A stretch of DNA of 64,000 bases, taken from positions 2,108,001-2,172,000 of the forward strand of contig OY755172.1 in assembly GCA_963576735.1 (NCBI GenBank). Reading direction: 5' to 3'. The notes beneath the pieces are model-generated. The model worked only from the letters and a program-made list of their open reading frames with translations. It made no database searches and had not been told where the DNA came from. Origin of the DNA: Bedellia somnulentella. Its lineage: Eukaryota > Arthropoda > Insecta > Lepidoptera > Bedelliidae. This document shows positions 1 to 10,018 of the stretch, piece after piece (the stretch's first letter is position 1; every line of letters begins with the position of its first letter). The position numbers were made by a program, and so were the translations under genes.

Positions 1-223
1 AACGTTCAAAAAATGAAAGTTTTAACTTAATTTTGAAAAATAAACTTTTTGACTTTGTTGGACTTTCAGTAAAAAAACTAATATTGGCAAGTTAACATAA
101 CAAAACAGAATGAAACATTTGACAAAAAATATGAAAATCATTAATCGTACAGAAGCAGATTGCCAAAAAAATTACGACTTCAAAATTTGCTGTCGAAAAA
201 GTTTATTTCTACAGACTTATCAC

Positions 224-1458
224 CATAGATCGGATAATCGGATGCATATTTACCTAAACTTATTTTTTGGCTAAGAAAATATGGAGACGGCTTCTTTTTT
301 CGGAATTGTCTTTTTCAATGTCGGGATTCGAAAAAAAACAGGGATTTTGAACTAATCGGATATAAAACAAATAACGAATTTACGAGTTAGTTGGTTACCT
401 ACCTATCAAATTATAATATTAATTTATAATTATTTTTTTTATAAAATAACTAGCTACTAAGCTTCCAACATCATAATTCATAACGGATATTCGTAAGCAT
501 CTGCACTTAAACTGAATTTTAAACGTCGATGCAAATATGTATTAAGTATTTGAAAGGTGAAAGAAAAAGGGTAGCATGTGCTAAAAAAAGACAAAAATAC
601 ATTATTTTTTTATTAAATAAAGTTGCTCCACCTTTTCACCTTTAACTTAAGAGTTATTTTAAACACTCTGTATTGTATTGCAAATACTCGTATGGACTGT
701 TTTAGAACAAGTTGCAGAATACAATGTGTAAGCGCAATAGGTACATACAATGAATTAATACATTTTTTGTAAAATACAATAATCCGTACAAGACGCAATG
801 CAGAGTTCCGAGATCCGTAGCACAAGACGTCGTTTCAAGAAAAACCAAAATCCAAAACCAAATCACGATGCAAATCAGAATCCGTTGTTGAATAGCCAAA
901 TCGTTAGAAAATTGCAAAGGAACACAAAACACACCCGTACGCATGGCAAGCAAAGCGACGAATACTATGCTCATCACCATAGATCGGATAATCGGATGCA
1001 TATTTACCTAAAGTTGACCGGCGGCTTAGTATGGAAAGCACTTCTTTATCGTAAAGATTTCGGGATTTCGGAATTGATGCATTTAATGTTCGGAATATAG
1101 AATTAAATGTATTTTCATTACGTTTGTAGTGTTTTCTATTACAGTATATTATTTGTATGTACATTACTTGTATGGAAAAAAACCCAATGTTTCGGGATGA
1201 ATACCGTTAGCGTTTTGGTTATAAATATAATTGAATGCACACTCAAATAAAGGTTTTTAAATGAGGAGCCGTAATTATTTGCGTTAAGAACAATATTTGA
1301 ATAACATTGTAAAGCTTGTTGTGCACTTAGCTGCACATTTACTAACGTTAAGATTTTAACAGATCAATTTCAGTTTTGAATTTACAAGAAGCCGTCTCCA
1401 TATTTTCTTAGCCAAAAAATAAGTTTAGGTAAATATGCATCCGATTAACCGATCTATG
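224..1458. mobile_element. Foldback-like segment with 73-bp inverted arms
   Basis: Positions 224-296 and 1386-1458 are near-perfect inverted copies of each other. They run from CATAGATCGG through GCATATTTACC to GGAGACGGCTTCTT, with one clear mismatch (GATAATCGG versus GGTTAATCGG). A third, more diverged copy in direct orientation lies at 978-1042. The 1.1 kb between the arms is AT-rich. Its longest open frame (798-1100) resembles nothing I know. This could be a foldback or MITE-type DNA transposon, or a rearranged repeat. I found no clear target-site duplication. Confidence 0.45.
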
Positions 1459-1513
1459 CTTATCACACTACTAATTTCAGTCTCCCCTTCACTAATGAAC
1501 ATAAAATCTTTAG

Positions 1514-1563
1514 GTCAAATGGTATACTCGGCGCACATGCAATGTAGCCGAATGTTGGCTCGC
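1514..1563 (+). pseudogene. Truncated copy of a Prat exon
   Basis: These 50 bases match the first 50 bases of the genuine Prat exon at 2140-2189 with four substitutions and no gaps. The upstream intronic ...TTTAG acceptor is kept. In the exon frame it reads QMVYSAHMQCSRMLAR against [16 protein letters not shown] in the real exon. The similarity then stops abruptly and there is no splice donor, so it is a non-functional exon relic. A SINE-A fragment follows it, as one follows the real exon, so the duplicated unit may have been larger. Confidence 0.75.
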
Positions 1564-1621
1564 ATTTATTTACTCTGTCCTTTCTAGTTTCTAAAACATT
1601 ATATAAATATTCTCATAAACA

Positions 1622-1733
1622 TGAAAGAGGTAGCCAGAGCTTCTGAATTAGAAATACTTCCGCCACTTTTGGAAGTTCAGTGGGGAAAAGATGGTGAAAT
1701 AAAGGTTCTTGGTGATGGCCCACTGATGGGTCA
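1622..1733 (-). repeat. SINE-A fragment
   Basis: This is an antisense piece of the window's commonest retroposon. It contains GGTAGCCAGAGC, CCACTTTTGGAAGTT and GGGGAAAAGATGG. It ends in GGCCCACTGATGGGTC, where a LINE 3' end abuts it. Confidence 0.7.
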
Positions 1734-1860
1734 AATTCAAATTCTTTATTTGCATTCCACATGTTATATGATCTTACAAAGATAATTAAGTACCAATATG
1801 GACCCTGTAGGGCACAGCAATATAAATCTAAATATAACTTAAACTTAACCTAAAATATTA
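1734..1860 (-). mobile_element. LINE 3' end fragment, antisense
   Basis: Read on the minus strand it ends GCAAATAAAGAATTTGAATT, a polyadenylation signal followed by a short A/T-rich repeat tail, as in CR1/jockey-type insect LINEs. The preceding CCCTACAGGGTCC block looks like LINE 3' UTR. No coding sequence is left. The upstream limit is uncertain. Confidence 0.4.
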
Positions 1861-2139
1861 ATTAAGATTTTAATTAACTAAACTAAACATATCGACTTAA
1901 AATTTAAACATAAAAACAAACATGAAAAATAATAATACTGAGGATAATATAATCCAAATTAACATAATAAATTCCAAATTGACATAATATCTATACATTT
2001 CACCCATGAAAGTAATTACTTCCATTATCGGTCGGCAAAATTATCTTAAAAAGGCCCAATACCCTAAGTCGCTTGTTACAAGATTTTATCAAAAAGTCAA
2101 TTGTTTCTACAATTTCTCTAATAAAACTAAATTCCTTAG

Positions 2140-5100
2140 GTCAAATGGTATACTCAGCGCGCATGCAATGTGGCCGCATGTTGGCTCGCGAGTCTCCCGT
2201 GGACGCGGATATCGTGGCTTCGGTTCCCGAGTCGGGTACTGCCGCTGCACATGGATATGCTAGACAGGTGAGTTCAAATACACACATACATATACTCACG
2301 GCTATAACTCTCTAGAAGGGGTAGCCAGAGCCAAGGAATTATAAATTCCTCAGCCACTTTTGGAAGTTGAGTGGGGAAAAGGCGGTAAAATAAAGGCTTT
2401 TGGTGATGAGTCTCCAACCGCATCGCCCAAAAATCCAATAAAAAGCCCTACCCTTAGTCGCCTCTTACGACACCCGTGGGTAGAAAGGAGTAGCGTCATT
2501 CTAAGCCGGCACTAGAAGGCAAGCGGAGAATTCAAATGTAGTTATAATTTAAATTTTAAGATGTACACAGATAAATTCATTTTGGGATTCACTTATGGCT
2601 TTTGGTCTATTTGGGTGCAATACAAAAGAATGATTGCCGTCTAGTGCCAATTCTACCTGTGGGTGTCGTAAAAGGCGACTAAGGGTATTGGGGCTTTTAT
2701 TGGATTTTTGGGCGATGCGGTTTAAGACCCGTCACCAAAAACAATTATTATTACCATCTTTTCCCCACTCAACTTCCAAAAGTGGCTGAGGAATTTCTCA
2801 TTCCAAAGCTCTGGCTACCCCGTTTAGGGAATTATAGCCGTGAGTATGTATGTATATAAATAACCCAATATATCCCAAGAAAAAAACAATCCCAAAACCC
2901 GCCGACATTAACTATAAGCCATTTCTTTATTTCTAGTCTGGAATCCCATTCATGGAAGTCCTCTGCAAGAACCGCTACGTCGGTCGAACTTTCATCCAAC
3001 CGTCCACACGTCTTCGACAACTTGGGGTTGCTAAGAAATTTGGTGCGCTCTCTGAGAATGTGCGTGGGAAACGAATTGTGCTTATCGATGACTCTATCGT
3101 GAGAGGAAACACTATTGGACCTATTATCAAGCTGCTGAGGGATGCTGGGGCTCATGAGGTGAGGATACACATTGTCTTTTGAAGTTAAAGTTGTTGGATT
3201 GTGGAGTAAAATGGTGAAATGTTTAACGAGAGCGAGAATTGAGAGGGAGATGCAAGTTATTGATGATAGAAAGAGAGATTCCGTTTTGTACATTGGTTTT
3301 ACTTCAATCGTAATCACATACATATTCAAATTCATTTTATTTGCTATTTACATACATACACTCACGGCTATAAATCCCTAGAAGGGGTAGCCAGAGCCAT
3401 GGAATAAGAAATTCTTCAGCCACTTTTGGAAGTTGTGTGGGGAAAAGATGGTAAAATAAAGGTTGTTGGTGATGGGTCTCCAACCGCATCGCCAAAAAAT
3501 CCCTTAAAAGCCCCAATACCGTTAGTCGCCTCTTACGTACACCCACCGGAAGAAATGGGGTAGTGCTATTCTAAGCCGACACTACACAGCAATTTAATAC
3601 ACTCTTAATCACACTCGTATTTAATTGGCTTCTTTAGCAGTTTTTGTCATTGATTTGAATTGAAAGACGATTTAATTATGAAAAATATAAAAAGTAACGT
3701 TACGGTGAATAAGCATTTGAAGCAGATAGATGAAAGTATTGTTGCGAAGGACCAAGAATTTTGGCGCGAACTTGGACACGTGCGCTATACTAAAAGGTGA
3801 TGGAAGAGTAGAAGGATAAATAATATCACCCTACCTATTAAAAAAGTCTTCTTAATACATAACATAAACGTTCACGCCGAATATCCCCGAAGGGGTTGGC
3901 AGAGGTACTAATACTTCTGACCATCACGTGACTTTGTCACCTGGTGTTCAGAGTACCCACGTTTTGCATGGACAGTGTACTCACGTGATAGGGGGCAGGC
4001 CTATCGCCGTTTTGTACGAATACACTGTCACATGACTAAGTACAACTCAGCCATGTGGGTTTCCTCACGATGTTTTCCCTCACCGTTAACAACCATGATA
4101 AATTAACCACACATATGTCTTTAGAAAAGACAAATTGGTGTAGGCCCGACCCAGTATTCGAACACTAGTCGTTTGCACGATAACCGAGTGTTCTACCCAC
4201 TGGGCTATCACGGCTTCTTAATAATACATTTATAATTGTCAGGTGCACATAAGAATCGCGTCCCCCCCTCTCAAGTACCCGTGCTATATGGGCATAAACA
4301 TTCCGACGCGCGAGGAACTCATTGCCAACAAGATGGACACGGTCAAGTTGGCACAGCATGTTGGTAAGTTAGCATATTTTTGTTATACTGATACTTAAAT
4401 ATTTCTGATAAATTTAAAACACTTGAGGACATTTCAAATTAATCGTAAACAAAATTCAAAGCAGTAGTTAAAAGAAATCATAGTTCGAAAGCCTATTACA
4501 ATGTTAATGATTACATTAATGATGAAGGGGCTTGGTGTCATCAGGGCTCTGTGCAGGATGTTTCCGGGCTAACACCAAAATTGTAATGGACGTGAAAAAA
4601 GATGTGTGTTGACGAGTTTCTTACGGGTTCTTCTCTCAACAAAACACCTTCCGAATCCGAAGTAAACTTAGTATTAGTTGAAATTTGACTTTCAAAAAAC
4701 AAAGATTTCTCTTTTTACTTTGAAATAAATGATTATTTTATTTTATTTTTACTTTTAAACTACATAAGTTGAAATAGAAGTAAGAAAACCAATTTCATAG
4801 TGAAATAGCGATCCTGCATGCCCATTGTACGTAGTAAAGGCCTGACGCAGAGATTTTCAAATGTTATCTCAAATTCACATCGTTTATGCATAAAATAATA
4901 ATTTTATGAAAAATTTGAACCCATTCCAATTGGACCTATCTAAAATAGTAAGGCGTTACAATGCTGAGTTTGGTAACTTTATTCAGTCACTAACTCTGCA
5001 TGTAACTCTCAATGCACTCAACTATCGTTACAACTTAGTATAAACCTGAAAACTAGCACATTTCCCATAAATCTCTACACAAAAGACACGTAACATTGTC

Positions 5101-5397
5101 ATGTTTTGGTATACGAATCACTTGTTTAAATATATAATAATAAAGAAAAACGATTCCCGAGTGACTATTTTGTCCTTTATTACATATAATATGTAGTTAT
5201 ATTTTGTTTAATCATTTAAATATGTATTTCATTTTGTTTCAGGCGCCGACAGTCTCGAATACCTAAGCGTAGAAGGTTTAGTAAGCGCAGTTCACTACAA
5301 CATGAAAGCGACCCCTAGCGACGGCGTGGGAGGTCATTGCACTGCCTGCCTCACCGGGGAATACCCGGGGGGATTGCCAGACGACATCGATTGGTAG
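2140..5397 (+). CDS. Prat: Amidophosphoribosyltransferase (glutamine PRPP amidotransferase), C-terminal four exons
   Basis: The enzyme makes 5-phosphoribosylamine from PRPP and glutamine, the committed step of de novo purine synthesis in the cytosol. Coding exons are 2140-2267, 2937-3158, 4243-4363 and 5243-5397 (TAG). All have AG/GT borders, and the phases join without a break to give 207 residues plus a split first codon. The first exon carries the conserved ARESPVDAD and PESGTAAA blocks, and the second [11 protein letters not shown]. The PRPP-binding loop [12 protein letters not shown] is in exon two. The third exon has [15 protein letters not shown]. The fourth has the CTAC pair and ends GGLPDDIDW; the cysteines fit the iron-sulfur ligands known in this family. 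The N-terminal glutaminase domain and its catalytic Cys lie to the left of the window. Introns hold SINE-A and SINE-C copies. Confidence 0.96.
2278..2517 (-). repeat. SINE-A copy
   Basis: Antisense copy starting in a CACATACATATACTCACGG tail, 10 bp after the splice donor of the Prat exon at 2140-2267. With the opposite-facing copy at 2634-2860 it forms an inverted pair inside one intron. Confidence 0.85.
2634..2860 (+). repeat. SINE-A copy
   Basis: Sense copy from CCGTCTAGTGCC to GCCGTGAGTATGTATGTAT. It ends about 75 bp before the Prat exon at 2937. It is the partner arm of the inverted pair with 2278-2517. Confidence 0.85.
3348..3592 (-). repeat. SINE-A copy
   Basis: Near full-length antisense copy in the Prat intron. 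It begins with a TACATACATACACTCACGG tail and ends CCGACACTACACAGCA. Flanks GCTATTTA and GCAATTTA may be a mutated target-site duplication. Confidence 0.85.
3858..4213 (-). mobile_element. SINE-C, tRNA-headed SINE, full length
   Basis: On the minus strand the 5' end resembles a tRNA. An A-box-like TAGCCCAGTGGGTAGAAC near 4209-4190 is followed by a B-box-like GTGTTCGAATACTG. Together they would form an internal RNA polymerase III promoter. A unique body follows, and then the 3' hairpin AACCCCTTCGGGGAT, CGGCGTGAACG and a TTTATG-type tail. The 10-bp direct repeats CTTCTTAATA at 3848-3857 and 4214-4223 are the target-site duplication. The insertion ends 29 bp before the Prat exon at 4243, so it occupies the region of the branch point and polypyrimidine tract. 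Confidence 0.85.
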
Positions 5398-5412
5398 GAA
5401 CGGTAGAAATTA

Positions 5413-5418
5413 AATAAA
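5413..5418 (+). promoter_or_regulatory. Possible Prat polyadenylation signal
   Basis: AATAAA lies 15 bases past the Prat stop codon. It is the nearest candidate, though very close to the stop. Further A/T-rich candidates follow. Confidence 0.35.
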
Positions 5419-6838
5419 TTTAAAGTGTAGTTTATTGTGTAACTGGTTTTGATAAAAATATATTTGATGAAATAGCCTAGGTCTACACTAAAAGTAGACT
5501 CCAAGTGTAACTAATTTGATAAAAAATATTTTTGATGAAATCATGTGGCAAAAGCTAGATTAAGGATTATTATTTTTTTCCGAACTTTAAACACGTATTG
5601 TGTAACTGTTTTTGATAAAAATATACATTATAAAAATTTTGAAAAAGCTAGATTAGGATTTGTGATTTTAACACATTTTTGAGCGTTTATATAAGATTTA
5701 TGTCTCGAATAAGTACATATTTTTTGTAGTATCTTTTAATGAAGTTCTGTCTGAAAAACAGGGGCCATTATATGTTTTTAAATTATGTTTTAAGGATAAG
5801 AAAAATAAAAAGATTTTATTTTCATATCTTTAATGAACTCTATGTGGCCCAAACTAGGCCATATTTGCAATTGTGCATTCCAAAATTGTTTAACTTTATT
5901 GCTGGTTCAATAAAGACGTTATTTTTATATTTTACTTTAGGTGACTTAAGACTTGTCCACCGTTTAATTGCAAAGCCGTAATTTTTGTACTGATGATCTT
6001 GCAGTTTAAAAAATATATTGTTAAATGAGTTAGCCAAATTTTCGAGTTTTATCAGATAATTAAAGACTTTTTAAATTAAGAACGAGGGTGTCTGGATTGC
6101 TACATATAAACATTTATATAATTGCAAGAATAACCAAAAAATTCATATAAAAAATATGTTTTTTTTTTGCAATTTTACCGCGGACAAGTTTTTAAGGTTA
6201 TTAGAACTGTTCCTTTGTGTAACGATGTACAATGTTTTGTGCCTTACTCTTTTACTCGTAGCGATAAGTATTTTCTTTGAATTAAGATAGATGTTAACGT
6301 TTTTATATCTTTAAACATATCAGCAGCGGCTATACCAAGTTTACAGATCTTGAATTTATATCTCAGCTGTGGTATGAGTTTTAATATTATTGTTACTATA
6401 TTAAGTCAACGAAAAAAAGGAAATAAATTTATTTACAATGTAAATTGTCTTTTTTTGTTGCACTGTATGTTTTAGAATTAATTAGGTTTTTTAGAAGTTT
6501 TTTAGGTTTTACGAATTTAAAAAATAATTTTCTTTAACAGACTTATTCTGCTATAAACTTTTCCTGGACCGTGCATTTACATTATTAACAGTATAAGTGG
6601 CCTCAATATATAAATAAGTATATTTCAGTTAAAGATGAAACGAAGAAGAAATTAAAATGTATTTTCTCCTTTGTAAGTTAATACTTAAGTTCTATTTAAG
6701 GCCATGAATAGTAAATGCGATTTCGCTTCAGGCAACATATGTAGCATGCTCGTTCCTTAATATAAACTTGATTCAGTATTTGCTACGTTACATCTTACAC
6801 GGATAAGTTAGTAATCATATGAAGAAAGAGGAACTTTC
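5419..6838. other. AT-rich intergenic DNA and probable Prat 3' UTR
   Basis: Between the Prat stop and the piggyBac-like element I see only AT-rich sequence. Loosely repeated TTTTGATAAAAATAT-like blocks occur around 5446, 5515 and 5605. The open frames here are short and resemble no family I recognise. Confidence 0.6.
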
Positions 6839-6945
6839 TTAACCCTTTCCACGCCAAGAGTTTTAGTCAAAAACGTTCATCACACGCCACGGCAATAAAC
6901 GCGGTTGATTTACTAGTGTTGGTCGATATTGTCGATAACTATCGA

Positions 6946-7362
6946 TCAGTTATCGATAATATCGATATTATCGATAACTGGAGACGGCGGTGCTCCTGCC
7001 AACCAATTAAATTCGTCATCTTCTCCCTAAAACAATAGTTGTAAATTACTCACAAAATTATTATATTTTTAGTAACACGAAATAAAAAATAAAAATAAAT
7101 TTGATAGGTAGTAAGTTTTTTTTTTCTAAAGTTAATACATCTTTGTACCTAGGTATTAATTTCAATATTCCTATAAAAAAAATATACAAACACTATATTG
7201 TATCAGAGCAGAGTAACTACACTAGATTGAGATTGAAAACACTATATTGTATTATATTTTTTAATAACTTACCTGTTGATTATTTATGAACACTTCATCA
7301 CTTTCAAATTCAACATCATCAGTTCCTTCTAAAATCCTTATCAACTCCTCTGCAGTGGTCAT
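6946..7362 (-). pseudogene. piggyBac-like transposase N-terminal remnant
   Basis: The ATG at 7362 opens a 30-codon exon (7273-7362) beginning MTTAEELIRILEGTDD. It ends at a GTAAGT donor. A second exon follows a TTGTTTTAG acceptor (7026 to 6946) in matching phase and contains EDDEFNWLAG before a TGA in a cluster of ATCGAT repeats. The acidic, D/E-rich start is typical of piggyBac-family transposases. The DDE catalytic region is absent. The ATCGAT cluster probably marks where the rest was lost. Assignment rests mainly on the element's ends. Confidence 0.55.
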
Positions 7363-7541
7363 ATTTCAATAAATATTAATTTACAATAATAATAACTCAA
7401 CTTAGCAACGCAAAGATGATAACCCAGTAAATAACATGATTTTGCAGGGTACTTCCATAATTTATCGATATCTCCTACCCTCATTGTACAGCACAAAAAA
7501 ATAGTTCTAGAAATATCTACCGCCTCTGACGTCACTTCCGT

Positions 7542-8099
7542 GTCTGATATATCAGACGTTGGCGTACGAGACTGATGCATGATCGTGTCGCTATAGTGTT
7601 GTGACATACCATGAAATTTACTGGATTCGATACAAAACATAATTTGAAAATATATTAATTTCTCTGTGGTAAAACTTGGTAAAATTACGTCACACTAAAA
7701 TTTTCTATGCCCAAAACAAAAACCTGTATAATTTTGACATTTTTAGACGTTTCTTTTTAGAGTACCAGATTTCTGGCTTTGGCAGTAAAATTGTAATGTA
7801 ACATCACTAATGTCTGATATATCAGACATTGGCGCTGAGGGTTCAAATAAAAAAAGAGTCGGATTTAACTAATAAACACGGTTTTGTTTTAATAATTTAT
7901 TATTAAAATAACATTATAATACATTGTGAAATTGTTATTTTTGATTAACTAAAGTATAAACTGTCTGAAAATTTTATGCATATGTCGTCAGGTACTATAA
8001 CGATAAGAAAAAATAGAGTTAAATTGGTAAGATTTATTTGTCTGATATATCAGACTTTGGCGGCGAGGGCACGAAACTTAAATGTCTAATATATCAGAC
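7542..8099 (+). repeat. Four copies of a 16-bp palindrome
   Basis: GTCTGATATATCAGAC occurs at 7542-7557, 7812-7827 and 8040-8055, and with one change (GTCTAATATATCAGAC) at 8084-8099. Each is followed directly by RTTGGCG or TTTGGCG in the same orientation. The last copy sits 16 bp inside the right TTAA. They are probable subterminal transposase-binding sites of the piggyBac-like element. Confidence 0.8.
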
Positions 8100-8119
8100 T
8101 TTGGCGCTGAAAAGGTTAA

Positions 8120-8852
8120 TAAAGAATTATATATAGCTCTATCGGTAAGTCGGTCTATGGGAAATGTGTCAATTTTACATAATAGGCTATTTGACTGTAA
8201 TAAAAATATTCATTTTTTTATTTCATCAGTCTTAATATTTCTTTCGTAGAGCGATTTGTAATGATGCAAGATAAAAATACTGCATTAGTTTACCAAAATC
8301 CGTCTTCTAAATTAAGTTTTTTTGATGCAGTTGTGTGACTAAAAACGACCGTAATTGGCTATTTTTATAATGACGTGGATTGTGCGTAAACAGAATGTAT
8401 CGCTTCGCTTCTTGGTTTTTTATTTATGCGAAACTGACGGCAATACGTGCCACAGCCGCCACATAACTTAAAGTCGCGTTTTCGCAGCACATTTGAATAT
8501 TGCATTTTCTTTTTCGATTTTGAATAAAATAGCTAAAATAAAGACAGTAAAGTATTTTTAGGGGTCCTTTTAAACAAATAAATACCGTAAGATAATTTTC
8601 AAAACTTTGTCAAATAGCCTTTGTAAAATATTTGTCACTTTGTTAATGTTCTTCGTAATGGCCAGCTCGCCGCACCGCGGTGGTTTAAAAAACTTCGAAC
8701 CTTTTCGTCTCTTACAAATATTTGTCTTTTTTGTGGACGATAATTTTGGCTTTGGAGTGATATGTTGTGCAGTAATTCGGGAAGTAAAATCTGATACGTC
8801 GGTTAACTGAGTGAACGTAGAGTTGTGGTTCACCGTAGACCAAATTGTCTCA
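8120..8852. other. Unassigned AT-rich DNA
   Basis: No supported gene. Overlapping frames on both strands at 8570-8833 look like chance frames. A short GC-richer patch occurs at 8660-8690. Confidence 0.5.
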
Positions 8853-9000
8853 TGATAGAATAGAACAGAATAGAAAACTCTTTACAGCACATCTTAAAAA
8901 CATAATATTTACAAACAACAAAATTTTACAATGAAGTACAAAGGGCGGACTTCACTAAAAGCACTATCTCTTCCAGACAACCTTTAAAAAGTAAGGACTA
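8853..9000 (-). mobile_element. LINE 3' UTR-like fragment, antisense
   Basis: On the minus strand GGTTGTCTGGAAGAGATAG, AGTCCGCCCTTTGTACTTC and a TTCTATTCTGTTCTATTCTA tail follow each other. This looks like a common 3' end of insect LINEs with a TATTC-like repeat tail. No coding part remains. I recognise the layout, not a named family. Confidence 0.4.
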
Positions 9001-9915
9001 TATAACAGAGTCGTGTTAGGTAGATGTACATTGAGAGCAGTTTATCTTAAATCTATTAAACTATAAAGTATATAAAAAAGTCACAGGTTTTATGAATATA
9101 AACACACACCTTTTTTTTTAAATAGTAAACTAAAATACGTTTATACATTTTATTGATACATGATGATTTTACATGATGTTATTAGTTCATGCTTGTAAGC
9201 ACTTCTAATAAAGGGCCAGGTTTCTACCCAGTTGCAGTCAGCTTGAGATGGGCGCTTATAACTGGCGAAGAAATCGTCTGACTAGACCGTCGCAGGCTAG
9301 TGATATGCGGTGTTTCTATGATGCTTGTATCAAACCACTCTAGATATTGGACAGTACAGGATTCAAACTGTCGTCTGCGATGTGCGACAATATGAATAGT
9401 ATATTTTTTTTTTATATCCACGATATTAATTGCCTTTCTAAGTCATTTGCTGTGACTTCGGGCCGGCGAGTTAAACTATTTACGGCTTTAAGTTAAACTA
9501 TTATAAGCTTTGTGAACAAAGAAGGAAGAAGGTTAACCATGTGAATGAAAGCAAATCTCGCTCGGAATAGGTTGAAAGTGCCTAAAGGTGCAGAAAATTT
9601 GGCGATGTACTTTAGCTGTTTCACTTCGGTTAGAAAAAAGCTAAGGTTGCCAGAAACTGTATTTGCACTGCTGTGAAGTATCGCACCTGATAAGTGCAGA
9701 ATGCTGTTAATACTGTATGCAGTAGCATACATGTACAGGTTTGGAATTATAGTGGCAAATAATGCACCAGTAGCGAGGTTCTACTTACATTAAATATAAG
9801 CTAGTGCATCACCGGATATGTCAACTGGATAAGATGCTTTCACGCAGTGAGAAATTCGTTCAGAGAATCTTGAAAAGAAATTCATACCACAATCTCTTCA
9901 TATATGTATGGTATT
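9001..9915. other. Unassigned DNA, possible decayed retroelement
   Basis: Two minus-strand frames (9224-9421 and 9493-9732) have mixed composition and could be remnants of coding mobile DNA, but I recognise no motif. Nothing else is supported. Confidence 0.3.
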
Positions 9916-10018
9916 GCTGTGTAGTGCCGGCTTAGAATAGCACTACCCCATTTCTTCCGGTGGGTGTACGTAAGAGGCGACTAACGGTATTGGGGGCTTT
10001 TAAAGGATTTTTGGGCGA
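9916..10018 (+). repeat. SINE-A 5' half
   Basis: Starts GCTGTGTAGTGCCGGCTTAG and follows the consensus to GGATTTTTGGGCGA, then stops abruptly where CpG-rich unrelated sequence begins. The 3' half and tail are absent. Confidence 0.85.

Larger units (their letters stand above)
6839..8119 (-). mobile_element. piggyBac-like DNA transposon, internally deleted
   Basis: TTAA duplications at 6839-6842 and 8116-8119 bracket 1273 bp. The ends are imperfect inverted repeats: CCCTTTCCACGCCAA on the left and, inverted from the right, CCTTTTCAGCGCCAA. TTAA targets and CCYT-type ends are hallmarks of the piggyBac superfamily. The inside keeps only a two-exon remnant of an acidic transposase N terminus on the minus strand (7362 to 6946) and four copies of a 16-bp palindrome near the transposase 5' side. 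The catalytic core is missing, so the copy is non-autonomous. Confidence 0.75.

Noticed and set aside
798..1100. 100-codon open frame in the foldback segment
   Set aside because: Low-complexity Asn/Lys/Arg start and it runs into a copy of the inverted arm; no family resemblance.
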